The position numbers and the translations under genes are program-made. The notes beneath the pieces are model-generated. The model worked only from the letters and a program-made list of their open reading frames with translations. It was not told the DNA's origin and did no database searches. 64,000 bases of DNA from Azotobacter vinelandii (GTDB lineage Bacteria; Pseudomonadota; Gammaproteobacteria; Pseudomonadales; Pseudomonadaceae): NCBI RefSeq assembly GCF_001571105.1, contig NZ_BCTD01000008.1. One strand, 5' to 3'. Positions 39,677 through 47,973 of the stretch are shown piece by piece (position 1 is the stretch's first letter; every line of letters starts with the position of its first letter).

Positions 39677-39751
39677 CCGAAACCGGCGCGGACCCTGTCC
39701 GCGCCATTTCCCATGAATTCGCCCGCCGCCATGGTGGGCCTAGGAGGCAAC

Positions 39752-39868
39752 ATGTGGTACTTCAGTTGGATTCTCGGCATCCTGCTGGCCTGTGGCTTCG
39801 GAGTCATCAACGCCCTTTGGCTGGAAACCACCATGAAAATGGATGAGGGTCCGGCGGGTGGCGAGTGA
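39752..39868 (+). CDS. cydX: Cytochrome bd oxidase subunit CydX (YbgT family)
   Basis: The 38-residue protein reads MWYFSWILGILLACGFGVIN followed by ALWLE, the exact CydX pattern: a single helix with the WYFxWILG start and the A..WLE end. It is needed for stable, active bd oxidase. A strong AGGAGG site lies 6 nt before its ATG. Its end overlaps the start of the ybgE-like gene. It is too short for most automatic gene calls. Confidence 0.93.
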   Translation: MWYFSWILGILLACGFGVINALWLETTMKMDEGPAGGE

Positions 39869-40151
39869 AAAGAGCTTTCTGCAGCGTCGCCCATCGCGCA
39901 TCCTGTCGCTGCTCTTGGCCACACCGATCGCGTTGGTATTGCTGATTCATCCATCGCTGATCGTCGATCCCGAGGCCGGGTACAGCCACAGCCTGCTGAT
40001 GCTGGTGATGCTGGGAATCTCTAGCGGCTTCATCCACGGCGTCGGTTTCGACCCGCGCGGCCTGGTTTGGCGCATCCTGTTTCACCCGGTGCTCGGCTGG
40101 GTGCTGATGGGATTGGGTTACGCGATTCTGTACAAAGTGCAGATGGGTTGA
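39858..40151 (+). CDS. ybgE: Cyd operon protein YbgE
   Basis: The protein of about 97 residues has three hydrophobic helices (LSLLLATPIALVLLIHP, LLMLVMLGISSGFIHGVGF and VLGWVLMGLGYAIL), matching the YbgE-like proteins that end cyd operons. Function is unknown; a link to bd oxidase assembly is inferred from the context. The GTG at 39858 (VASEKSFLQRR) is preferred because AGGG lies 7 nt upstream; an ATG at 39843 is in frame. It overlaps the cydX stop by 11 bp and is followed by the operon terminator. Confidence 0.85.
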   Translation: MASEKSFLQRRPSRILSLLLATPIALVLLIHPSLIVDPEAGYSHSLLMLVMLGISSGFIHGVGFDPRGLVWRILFHPVLGWVLMGLGYAILYKVQMG

Positions 40152-40163
40152 CTCCCTGTCCCA

Positions 40164-40190
40164 AAAGGCCCCGCAAGGGGCCTTTCTCTT
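40164..40190 (+). terminator. Rho-independent terminator of the cyd operon
   Basis: AAAGGCCCC (40164-40172) and GGGGCCTTT (40177-40185) form a perfect 9-bp stem with a GCAA loop, followed by a pyrimidine-rich CTCTTCTC run. The mirror A-run may also serve the converging recR transcript. Confidence 0.85.
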
Positions 40191-40260
40191 CTCTCCCCCG
40201 CACCAAAGGCTTCAGAAGTTTCAGCAGGATGGTGCCCGGCCTTGGCCCTGGAGCTTCACA

Positions 40261-40860
40261 TCACAGATCGATCGGCCTGCGTCCGGCCAGAGCGTGGCTC
40301 AAGGTACCGCCGTCCACCAACTCCAGTTCGCCGCCCAGCGGCACACCATGGGCGATACGGGAAACCGTGACATCGCTGGACGCCAGAGTCTGCGCGATGT
40401 AATGAGCCGTAGCCTCGCCTTCCACCGTTGGATTGGTGGCGATGATCACTTCCTCGAAAGCTCCCTGCTCGACTCGCGCCAACAACTCAGGAATGCCAAT
40501 AGCCTCTGGGCCGAGGCCGTCCAGGGGGGAAAGGTGTCCCTTGAGCACGAAATAGCGGCCACGGTAGCCCGTTTGCTCTATGGCGAATACGTCCATCGGT
40601 CCCTGCACCACACAGAGCAGGGAATCGTCGCGACGCGGATCAGCGCACTGCGGACAGAGTTCGTCCTCGCTCAGGGTCCGGCATTGCCGGCAATGACCGA
40701 CATGCTCGAGCGCCTGGGTGAGCGCCTGAGCCAAACGCAAGCCGCCGCTGCGATCACGTTCGAGCAGATGCAGAGCCATGCGCTGGGCGGTCTTCTGTCC
40801 CACCCCGGGAAGGATGCGCAGGGCATCGATGAGTTGTCGGATCAGCGGACTGAAGCTCAT
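40261..40860 (-). CDS. recR: Recombination protein RecR
   Basis: The 199-residue protein has an N-terminal helix-hairpin-helix ([17 protein letters not shown]), a four-Cys zinc finger ([16 protein letters not shown]) and a Toprim domain ([20 protein letters not shown]). With RecO and RecF it loads RecA on gapped DNA. It is the third gene of the dnaX-ybaB-recR block. Confidence 0.97.
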
Positions 40861-40975
40861 GGACGAAAAGACCGGAAGGCAGGACAGCAGAATAGATCGC
40901 CCGTGGCAAAGGCGGCCGGCCGGCGCCCTCTCCCGCAGGCAGGAGAGGCCGGAAAGCGGGAAACCCGGAAAGCAC

Positions 40976-41302
40976 TCAGAATGGCATCTTGAATCCGGGC
41001 GGCAACCCCATGCCGGCGGTCATCCCGGCCATCTTTTCCTGATTGTTCTGCTCGATCTTGCGCACCGCATCGTTGACGGCAGCGGCAATCAGGTCCTCAA
41101 GAACCTCCTTGTCCTCCTGCATCAGGCTATCGTCCAGGGTAACGCGACGGACATCGTGGCGACCGGTCATCACCACGCTCACCAGGCCGGCACCGGACTG
41201 GCCGGTCACCTCGGCGTTGGCTATCTCCTCCTGCAACTTCTGCATCTTTTCTTGCATAAGCTGGGCCTGCTTCATCAGGCCGGCCATGCCACCTTTCATC
41301 AT
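40976..41302 (-). CDS. ybaB: YbaB/EbfC family nucleoid-associated protein
   Basis: The 108-residue protein starts [17 protein letters not shown] and has the YbaB core [20 protein letters not shown] followed by a Met-rich end. It is a dimeric DNA-binding protein, usually encoded between dnaX and recR as here. The ATG at 41302 is chosen because AGGTGA lies upstream; an in-frame GTG at 41311 is inside that ribosome site. It follows dnaX by only 10 bp. Confidence 0.95.
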
Positions 41303-41312
41303 GGGAGTCACC

Positions 41313-43397
41313 TCAGGTATTCAGGGGTTCGATGGTGCCGTCGCGAATCACCGCGGCGAACTGTTGAATCATCTGCCGGACCAGGGGATCGCCCTGAATG
41401 GACGCTTCGGCCTGGCGCTGGCGTTCGGCCCTCCGCCGGGCGGCCGCCTGAGCCGGAGTCTCCTGCTCCGGCTTGCGCAATTCGATATCCAGCTTGAGCG
41501 TACGGCCATGATACTGGTTCAGGGCCTCGTTCAGACGCCGCTGCTGGGTACTGTTGAACAGCGCGGCCTGCGCCGGGTCCAGATGCAACAGCCAGTGATC
41601 GCCATCGGTCTTCGCCAAGGTACAGTTGGCCGCAATGTTGGCGGTCATCCCGGCCAGCCCCAATCGCTGAAAAAGTTCGAGCCATTCGGCGGCGAGGCCG
41701 GTAGCCGGCGCCACCGCCGGTTCGGTTTCAGGCTGCGGCGTCGACGGGAGCGACTCTTCGGCAGTCAGGACATCGAGATAGGCATAGGCGTCGACATCCA
41801 CCTCGCCAGCATCCACTTCATAATAGTCATCGTCCGCCAGAGAAGGCTCCTCCACCTCCACAACGGGCGCAGGCACCCTTTCCGGCTCGCGATCGACGGC
41901 CGGGATCACGACCGTTTCCGGCACCGAAGCGGAGCGAGACGGGCCATGCGGATGGTTTGATACGGCACTTTCGAGCACCTGTTCCGCCTCGCCGGCCACG
42001 GTCGCAGCAACCATGGCGCCGACCGGCAGCGCAGCCGACTCCGCGACGGGAGTGTCGGCTACCTGCGAGGACTCCTCCCAGGGCAGATCGGGAAGTCCGA
42101 CAGGCTGACCGGATACCGGCGGCAGCGATGCGGGTTCGGCCGATTCGGCACGTATCGGTGGAGGAACCACGGCCTGGCGCTCTCCCGATACGGAGACGGG
42201 AGCAGCGGGCGCCGCTTCGGGACCGCTGCCGGCCACGGGATCGGCGGGGGAATCAGCCGTGGCCGAGCGGACTCCCGGATCCTTTAGCGGCCTGCCCGGC
42301 GCCTTGCCGACATCCGCCGGACGAAACGCCAGCATGCGCAGCAGCACCATCTCGAAGCCACCACGCGAGTCCGGCGCCAGCGGCAGGTCGCGACGGCCGA
42401 TCAAACCCATCTGATAGTAGAACTGCACATCTTCGGCTGGCAGCGTCTGCGCGAGCGCCAGCACCCGATCGCGGTCGCCCTGGCCATTGTCCACGGCCTC
42501 GGGCAATACCTGGGCGATGGCCACCCGATGCAGTACGCCAAGCATCTCCGACAGCACAGCGCTCCAGTCCGGTCCCTGCTCGGCCAGTTGGCGCACCGCC
42601 TCGAGCAAGGCCCGGGCGTCGCCCTCCAGCAACGCCTGCAGCACACCATAGACCTGGCCGTGATCGAGGGCCCCGAGCATCGCCCGCACATCGGCGGCGA
42701 GCACCCTGCCCTCGCCGAAAGCGATGGCCTGGTCGGTCAGGCTCATGGCATCGCGCATCGAGCCGTCCGCAGCCCGCCCGAGCAACCAGAGGGCATCCGT
42801 CTCGAAGGGAATGCCCTCCGCAGCGAGTACGTGGCTCAGATGCTCTACCACCCGCTCCGGCGGCATGCTCTTCAGGGCGAACTGCAGGCAGCGCGACAGG
42901 ATGGTGACCGGCAGCTTCTGCGGATCGGTGGTAGCCAGCAGGAACTTGACGTGGGGCGGCGGCTCCTCGAGGGTCTTCAGCAGCGCGTTGAAGGAATGGC
43001 TGGAAAGCATGTGCACTTCGTCGATCAGATAGACCTTGAAGCGCCCACGCGTCGGTGCGTACTGCACGTTATCGAGCAGTTCGCGGGTATCTTCCACCTT
43101 GGTACGGCTGGCGGCATCGACCTCGATGAGGTCGACGAAACGCCCCTCGTCGATTTCCCGGCAGACCGAACACTGCCCGCAAGGGCTGGAACTGATACCG
43201 GTCTCGCAATTCAGGCACTTGGCGATGATCCGCGCGATGGTGGTCTTGCCCACTCCGCGAGTACCGGTGAACAGATAGGCATGATGCAAACGCTGACTAT
43301 CGAGGGCGTTGATCAGCGCCTTGAGCACATGGGTCTGGCCAACCATCTCTCGGAACGAGCGGGGACGCCATTTGCGTGCAAGAACCTGATAACTCAT
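41313..43397 (-). CDS. dnaX: DNA polymerase III subunits gamma and tau
   Basis: The 694-residue clamp-loader ATPase starts MSYQVLARKWRPRSF. It has Walker A FTGTRGVGKTTIA, a zinc module CLNCETGISSSPCGQC, Walker B YLIDEVHMLS, the sensor 1 region LATTDPQKLP, then a long Pro/Ala/Glu-rich linker (about residues 375-570) and a C-terminal tau domain binding polymerase and DnaB. No E. coli-like A-AAA-AAG slippery site was noticed, so gamma, if made, must arise another way. The upstream in-frame extension is not supported. It is first in the dnaX-ybaB-recR operon. Confidence 0.96.
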   Translation of the reverse strand: MSYQVLARKWRPRSFREMVGQTHVLKALINALDSQRLHHAYLFTGTRGVGKTTIARIIAKCLNCETGISSSPCGQCSVCREIDEGRFVDLIEVDAASRTKVEDTRELLDNVQYAPTRGRFKVYLIDEVHMLSSHSFNALLKTLEEPPPHVKFLLATTDPQKLPVTILSRCLQFALKSMPPERVVEHLSHVLAAEGIPFETDALWLLGRAADGSMRDAMSLTDQAIAFGEGRVLAADVRAMLGALDHGQVYGVLQALLEGDARALLEAVRQLAEQGPDWSAVLSEMLGVLHRVAIAQVLPEAVDNGQGDRDRVLALAQTLPAEDVQFYYQMGLIGRRDLPLAPDSRGGFEMVLLRMLAFRPADVGKAPGRPLKDPGVRSATADSPADPVAGSGPEAAPAAPVSVSGERQAVVPPPIRAESAEPASLPPVSGQPVGLPDLPWEESSQVADTPVAESAALPVGAMVAATVAGEAEQVLESAVSNHPHGPSRSASVPETVVIPAVDREPERVPAPVVEVEEPSLADDDYYEVDAGEVDVDAYAYLDVLTAEESLPSTPQPETEPAVAPATGLAAEWLELFQRLGLAGMTANIAANCTLAKTDGDHWLLHLDPAQAALFNSTQQRRLNEALNQYHGRTLKLDIELRKPEQETPAQAAARRRAERQRQAEASIQGDPLVRQMIQQFAAVIRDGTIEPLNT

Positions 43398-43689
43398 CGA
43401 TACCGTCGCAGTTGAAAAGCGAAAGAACGGCAATGCTAGCGGAGCAGAATGCAAATTGCATCCGCCTGCGAGCACAGGCATGACGGCGGGTTCAGGACAA
43501 GGCCCGGGGCTTCCTCGGCTCCGGCTCGAACGCTCGATCGGCAAAACGATCTGACGCCCCTCTGCAACAGGCAAGGTCCCACACGCCCTGGCCACGGAAA
43601 ACCTGCTTCAACAAGCGCCAGGCATACACCTGCCCACCCACCCGACCGTCACGAATATGGTGCATGCTCGCACCATTACAACGCCCATA
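43398..43689. other. Non-coding stretch upstream of dnaX
   Basis: No gene is seen between dnaX and the inverted repeat at 43690. It should contain the dnaX promoter on the minus strand. Confidence 0.4.
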
Positions 43690-43707
43690 TGTTTCAAATA
43701 TGAAACA
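43690..43707. promoter_or_regulatory. Inverted repeat TGTTTCA-N4-TGAAACA (possible enhancer site)
   Basis: The arms at 43690-43696 and 43701-43707 are perfect. The site is centred about 105 bp upstream of a sigma-54-type promoter, the usual place for a bacterial enhancer-binding protein. The pattern is not the NifA site TGT-N10-ACA, since the outer TGT and ACA here are 12 bp apart. Confidence 0.5.
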
Positions 43708-43793
43708 CTTCTATTTATGGGCCGCCCTCCCTTATTACAAACCTGCAATCGAATCAACGTCATAGCACTAATGCCCCCGAAGAACGGGCAACT

Positions 43794-43809
43794 GGAAGGG
43801 TTGTTGCTT
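43794..43809 (+). promoter_or_regulatory. Candidate sigma-54 promoter (-24/-12)
   Basis: TGGAAGGGTTGTTGCT contains GG-N10-GC with the TTGC -12 form. GG is at 43795-43796 and GC at 43807-43808. Transcription should start near 43820, about 37 nt before the ATG of the small peptide gene. Confidence 0.5.
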
Positions 43810-43856
43810 GAAAGTTGGTAAGGGTAAGAAGTGCCGCTGCTCTGGAGGGATGCGCC

Positions 43857-43943
43857 ATGGGTGTTCAGTGGACTTTCTGGTCAATCGTCTTTTTGGTGTC
43901 CATGGCCGGCATGATCTGGCAAGGCATATACAAAGGCCATTGA
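43857..43943 (+). CDS. Small membrane peptide, 28 residues, unknown
   Basis: The frame encodes MGVQWTFWSIVFLVSMAGM followed by IWQGIYKGH: a single hydrophobic helix with a Trp-rich start and a short basic end. A GGAGGG ribosome site sits 7 nt before the ATG. Upstream are a sigma-54-type promoter and an inverted repeat, downstream a clear terminator at 44217, so a dedicated transcript of about 420 nt is plausible. It is below the usual size limit of gene finders. It resembles in form, but not in sequence, the small subunits of oxidases (CydX, CcoM). Whether it is translated is unknown. Confidence 0.5.
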   Translation: MGVQWTFWSIVFLVSMAGMIWQGIYKGH

Positions 43944-44519
43944 AGCGATAGTCGCCCGAGCGCTATTGATTCGATGCCCCGCTGTCGTATCTGCGCTCGC
44001 TCGATGGTCATCGCCCCGGCGGTTCAGGGCCTTGCTTCAGCGGAAGGGTGTCGCCGAGTCGGAATCATTCGGCCCCCAATGCCGGTTCTCCTGGCCGTCT
44101 CTCTTGTGCCGGCTGAAAACGGCGAAAAGCCCCGTACCTGGGAGGAATCCCGGCTCGATGGACAAAATCCGGTCTTCTCGGCAGGTGCGTGCCTTGTTCT
44201 TTGTTCTATCTGCTCCAGCCCTCTTCGGAGGGCTTTTTTAATTCTCGCCCGACCATCGGGCCGAACCGAGTATCCATCTTCCATTCCCGGATATCGGCAA
44301 TCTCGAATGACCGGCCCGACAGTTGCGCCGGGCAAGCGGCCAGGCACGTTCCGGACCTCTTCGGGCAACCGCCGGTACGAGCGGCGCGCATTGAGCCACG
44401 GATCGAAACACGCAGAGGGATAACAGAGGGACGAAGGTGGCAAACGCGGATGGATCATTCCCGTTTCTTTGCATGGTCCGGGGCGAAAACCCCTTGAAAT
44501 CGGGAAGAGCATGACTGGA
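43944..44519. other. 576-bp region between the small peptide and 4.5S RNA
   Basis: No convincing gene is found. Open frames here lack ribosome sites and family resemblance. The first 270 bases could be the 3' part of the transcript that ends at the 44217-44240 terminator, perhaps with a small RNA function. Confidence 0.4.
44217..44240 (+). terminator. Rho-independent terminator
   Basis: AGCCCTC-TTCG-GAGGGCT is followed by TTTTTAATT: a stable tetraloop hairpin with a T-run on the plus strand. No annotated plus-strand gene precedes it except the 28-residue peptide. Confidence 0.85.
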
Positions 44520-44629
44520 GGTGGCCCCACCAGCCACACCCCGGCACACAAGGTCACCGCTACGGCTGCTCCCTTCCGGGCCTGACCGGGTTCACGGCTG
44601 CTCGTTGCGGGGGGACCGGCAGGACCACC
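44520..44629 (-). ncRNA. ffs: 4.5S RNA (signal recognition particle RNA)
   Basis: The minus strand contains the conserved SRP core GGTCAGGCCCGGAAGGGAGC AGCCGT, where GGAA is the tetraloop bound by Ffh, along with CCCGCAACG and the GTGTGCCGGGGTGT partner strand. The ends GGTGGTCC and GGGGCCACC pair to close a hairpin of about 110 nt. It guides membrane-protein ribosomes to the inner membrane. Exact ends are inferred from pairing. Confidence 0.93.
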
Positions 44630-44661
44630 ATAACGACACCCACCAGTTGGCGGGTCGGGCC

Positions 44662-44689
44662 ATTGTACCGGCTTGCCCGCAAGTTACAA
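44662..44689 (-). promoter_or_regulatory. Promoter of the 4.5S RNA gene
   Basis: On the minus strand TTGTAA (44689-44684) and TACAAT (44667-44662) are 16 bp apart. Start would be near 44655, giving a leader of about 26 nt that RNase P would remove from the mature 5' end. Confidence 0.55.
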
Positions 44690-44876
44690 CCATCGCTTGC
44701 TGGAAAGCGTTTGGCGACAACCACTTGCCAGCTTGGGCGTAGTTCCCTGCACGGAACCGGCCGTCATGCCGCCAACGGTAAGGACGGTCGAAAATCCCGT
44801 TTTCTGCCGCAGCAAACCGCTCGGCACGAACTCACCACGCTCCCACCCCTGACCGATGCCGGACGGAGCATGCCCC

Positions 44877-45665
44877 TCAGCGATAATTTCCCGCCCGCCA
44901 GCGCGCCAGCCAAGCCAGGCTGTCGCGGCTCGCGCCGGCCGGGCGGTATTCGGCGCCGAGCCAGCCCCGGTAGCCGCTCGCCTGCAAGGCGGCCAGGGTC
45001 GCGGCGAAATCCACCTGTCCGCTGCCCGGCTCACCCCGTCCCGGACAATCGGCGAACTGCACATGGCCGATGCGCCCGGCCAGGCGGGCGATGCAGTCCG
45101 GAAGGTCCAGCCCCTGGCGGGCCATATGGTAGAGATCCAGTTGGGCCAGACAGTTGGGATGGTCCACGCGCCGCAGCAAGGCATCCAGTTGTTCGGCTGT
45201 GTTGACCAGAAAGCCCGGTACGTCCAGCGGGTTGATCGCCTCGCAGACCACGGTGATCCCCAGCACCGAGAAGGCTTCGGCCGCCCTGGCCAGGTTGGAC
45301 TCCAGAGTCGCCAGGGCCAGCTCCGGAGCCACCCCCTCGGCCAGGCGCCCCGGCAGGATATTGACGCAATCCGGCCGAACCATCGCGGCATAACTCAGCG
45401 CCAGTTGCAATGCGGCATCGAACTCCGCCTGCCGCTGCGGAACCGCGGCCAGCCCCGGACCTCCCTGCAGGAAATCGGCGGCCGGCAGGTTGATCAACAC
45501 CAGCGGCATCCCGGCCCGCTCCAGCTCCTCCTTTAGGCGGATGGCCGGGATCTCGTAAGGAAACTGGATCTCGACACCATCGAAGCCCGCCGCCGCAGAG
45601 GCCACGATGCGTTCGAGCAAGGGTTTCTCGCTGAACAGCAGGGAAAGGTTGGCGGCTATCTGCAT
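44877..45665 (-). CDS. hyi: Hydroxypyruvate isomerase family protein
   Basis: The 262-residue TIM-barrel protein begins MQIAANLSLLFSEKPLLERI and has GFDGVEIQFPYEIPA, VVCEAINPLDVPGF, LAQLDLYHMARQG and a late GAEYRPAG, the metal-binding Glu/Asp/His/Glu pattern of the xylose-isomerase-like Hyi/OtnI group. Hyi interconverts hydroxypyruvate and tartronate semialdehyde; OtnI acts on 2-oxotetronates. The partner tartronate semialdehyde reductase is not in the window, so which reaction applies is uncertain. It is monocistronic, divergent from dgkA. Confidence 0.85.
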   Translation of the reverse strand: MQIAANLSLLFSEKPLLERIVASAAAGFDGVEIQFPYEIPAIRLKEELERAGMPLVLINLPAADFLQGGPGLAAVPQRQAEFDAALQLALSYAAMVRPDCVNILPGRLAEGVAPELALATLESNLARAAEAFSVLGITVVCEAINPLDVPGFLVNTAEQLDALLRRVDHPNCLAQLDLYHMARQGLDLPDCIARLAGRIGHVQFADCPGRGEPGSGQVDFAATLAALQASGYRGWLGAEYRPAGASRDSLAWLARWRAGNYR

Positions 45666-45792
45666 GATGGTTCTGCTCCTCCGATTGGGTTCCGGCCATG
45701 GTGGCCTACGTTTTTTTCACTCTATGCTGTTTACTATCGGACGACTCGACAACCGCCCCGTGGTCCCCTCATTCGCCACAGAGACGCTCCTG

Positions 45793-46176
45793 ATGCCACC
45801 CAACCTGCTCGACAGCCGGCCCCTGAAGGGCCAGCGAGGATTCCGCCGGATTCTCAATGCCACCAGTTACTCCCTAGCCGGTCTCAAGGCCGCCTTCGTC
45901 GGCGAGGCGGCCTTCCGCCAGTTGGTCATGCTGAACCTGTTGCTGATTCCCGTCGCCTGCCTGCTCGATGTGAGCCGGGTCGAGCGCGCCCTGTTGATCG
46001 CCGTGGTGCTGCTGGCACCCATCGTCGAACTGCTCAACTCGGCCATCGAAGCCACCGTCGACCGCATCTCGCTGGAACTGCACCCCCTCTCCAAGCGGGC
46101 CAAGGACATGGGCAGCGCCGCCCAGTTGCTCGTCCTGGTTCTGATCGCCGCGGTCTGGGCCACGATTCTGCTCTAG
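45793..46176 (+). CDS. dgkA: Diacylglycerol kinase
   Basis: The 127-residue membrane enzyme phosphorylates diacylglycerol to phosphatidic acid, recycling lipid from membrane-derived oligosaccharide synthesis. It has an amphipathic N-terminus, three transmembrane helices, and the signature VELLNSAIEATVDRI, with a later AKDMGSAAQLL containing active-site residues. The start at 45793 fits family length; the longer in-frame extension lies over the divergent hyi promoter. Confidence 0.95.
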   Translation: MPPNLLDSRPLKGQRGFRRILNATSYSLAGLKAAFVGEAAFRQLVMLNLLLIPVACLLDVSRVERALLIAVVLLAPIVELLNSAIEATVDRISLELHPLSKRAKDMGSAAQLLVLVLIAAVWATILL

Positions 46177-46324
46177 CCGCTCTGCCGTAGCCGCACGACT
46201 CTCATCCTCTCATGGATGGAGAGGAGCCCAGCGCTTTCACCGCCTTCGATTCGCGCCCCTTCGCAGCGGGCGCGCTTCCTCTATAATCCGCCCGCCTTTT
46301 TCCGCCATTGAACCGGAGAACCCC

Positions 46325-47176
46325 ATGCTCAAGCGTACCCTGGCGCTCGCCGCCGGCTTTGCCCTGTCCCTGTCCAGCGTTTTCGCCCAGGCTGCCGACG
46401 TGCTCAACGTCTCGGCGATTCCCGATGAGGCGCCCACCGAGCTGCTGCGCAAGTTCAAGCCGCTCGGCGCCTATCTGGAGAAAGAGCTGGGCATGCCGGT
46501 GAAATTCGTGCCGGTGGCCGACTATGCGGCGGTGGTCGAAGCGCTGGCCGCCGACCGTGTGGATATGGCCTGGCTGGGCGGCTTCACCTTCGTGCAGACC
46601 CGCCTGAAGACCGGCAACGCCATTCCGCTGGTGCAGCGCGAGCAGGACGAGAAGTTCACCAGCAAGTTCATCAGCGCCGATCCGGCGGTGAAATCCCTGC
46701 AGGACCTCAAAGGCAGGACCTTCGCCTTCGGCTCGGTATCCTCCACCTCGGGCAGCCTGATGCCGCGCTACTTCATGCTCAAGGACGGCATCAAGCCGGA
46801 AGAGTTCTTCAGCCGCGTGGCCTACTCCGGCGCCCACGACGCCACGGTCGCCTGGGTGCAGTCCGGCAAGGTCGACGCCGGCGTGCTCAACGCCTCGGTA
46901 TGGGACAAGCTGGTCAATTCCGGCAAGGTCGATACCGACAAGGTCAAGGTGTTCGCCACCACCCCGACCTATTACGACTACAACTGGACGGTGCGCGGCA
47001 GCCTCGATCCCGAACTGGCGGCGAAGATCAAGAAGGCCTTCCTCGCCCTCGATCCGGCCAAGCCGGAGCACAAGGCGATCCTCGACCTGCAGGCCGCCAG
47101 CCGCTTCATCGAGACCAAGCCGGAGAACTACCAGGGCATCGAGGAAGCGGCGCGCGCCGCCGGCCTCCTGAAGTGA
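46325..47176 (+). CDS. PhnD-like ABC transporter substrate-binding protein (putative selenate or other oxyanion)
   Basis: The 283-residue periplasmic binding protein has a cleavable signal peptide (about residues 1-24, ending VFAQA-AD) and PhnD-family segments such as DRVDMAWLGGFTFVQ, GSVSSTSGSLMPRYF and YDYNWTVRG. This branch is annotated in databases as a putative selenate binder, but phosphonate or phosphite cannot be excluded from sequence. TATAAT at 46282-46287 may be the -10 promoter box. Its stop overlaps the next start (GTGA), so the four-gene transporter operon is translationally coupled. Confidence 0.85.
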   Translation: MLKRTLALAAGFALSLSSVFAQAADVLNVSAIPDEAPTELLRKFKPLGAYLEKELGMPVKFVPVADYAAVVEALAADRVDMAWLGGFTFVQTRLKTGNAIPLVQREQDEKFTSKFISADPAVKSLQDLKGRTFAFGSVSSTSGSLMPRYFMLKDGIKPEEFFSRVAYSGAHDATVAWVQSGKVDAGVLNASVWDKLVNSGKVDTDKVKVFATTPTYYDYNWTVRGSLDPELAAKIKKAFLALDPAKPEHKAILDLQAASRFIETKPENYQGIEEAARAAGLLK

Positions 47177-47973
47177 TCCTGAAGCTGTCCGGCGTGGGCC
47201 TGACCCACGCCAACGGCCAAGTCGCGCTGAGCGATATCGGGCTGGCGATCGCTCCCGGCGAACGGGTGGCGATCATCGGCCCCTCCGGTGCCGGCAAGAC
47301 CAGCCTGCTGCGCTTGCTCGCCACCGCCCAGCGGCCCAGTGCCGGCCGGATCGAAATACTCGGCGCCGACCCCTGGGCTCTTTCCGCCGCCGCCCGGCAG
47401 CGGCTGCGCGCGCGCATCGGCCTGATCCACCAGACCCCGCCCCTGCCGCCGCGCCAGCGGGTGGTCACCGCCGTGCTGGCCGGCAAGCTCGGGCAGTGGT
47501 CCCTGCCCAGGAGCCTGCTCAACCTGGTACACCCGCTGGATACCGCCGGCGCGGCCGCGGCCCTGGCGCGCCTGGACCTGTCCGAAAAGCTGTTCGAGCA
47601 CTGCGACCGGCTCTCCGGCGGCCAGTTGCAGCGGGTCGGCATCGCCCGCGTGCTCTACCAGGAGCCGGAACTGATCCTCGCCGACGAGCCGGTCTCGGCC
47701 ATGGACCCGGTGCTCGCCGGACACACCCTCGGCGTGCTGAGCGAAGAGACCGCCCGCCGCGACATCACCCTGCTCGCCAGCCTGCATGCGGTGGATCTGG
47801 CGCTGGCGCATTTCCCGCGCATCCTCGGCGTGCGCGCCGGGCGCCTGGTCTTCGACCTCCCGGCCGCCGCCCTCGGCCAGCCCGAGCTGGACGCGCTCTA
47901 CGCCAACGAACAACTGCAGCCGACCGCCGTGCCGGCGGCTGCCCCCCAGCCGTCGCACATACCCCGATGCTGA
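47173..47973 (+). CDS. ABC transporter ATP-binding protein (PhnC-like)
   Basis: The 266-residue ATPase has Walker A GPSGAGKTSLL, the Q-loop near GLIHQTPPLP, signature LSGGQLQRVGIAR, and Walker B LILADEPVSAMD. It drives the transporter together with the two permeases that follow. The GTG start overlaps the binding-protein stop by 4 bp, and its own end overlaps the next start by 7 bp. Confidence 0.92.
   Translation: MILKLSGVGLTHANGQVALSDIGLAIAPGERVAIIGPSGAGKTSLLRLLATAQRPSAGRIEILGADPWALSAAARQRLRARIGLIHQTPPLPPRQRVVTAVLAGKLGQWSLPRSLLNLVHPLDTAGAAAALARLDLSEKLFEHCDRLSGGQLQRVGIARVLYQEPELILADEPVSAMDPVLAGHTLGVLSEETARRDITLLASLHAVDLALAHFPRILGVRAGRLVFDLPAAALGQPELDALYANEQLQPTAVPAAAPQPSHIPRC

Noticed and set aside
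41313..43397. Programmed frameshift in dnaX giving gamma
   Set aside because: No A-AAA-AAG slippery heptamer with a following hairpin was found on the coding strand.
43690..43707. Reading the inverted repeat as a NifA upstream activator site
   Set aside because: NifA sites are TGT-N10-ACA; here the outer TGT and ACA are separated by 12 bp.
44024..44557. Open frames opposite and beside the 4.5S RNA
   Set aside because: They overlap the RNA gene, lack ribosome sites and differ in every frame from known proteins.
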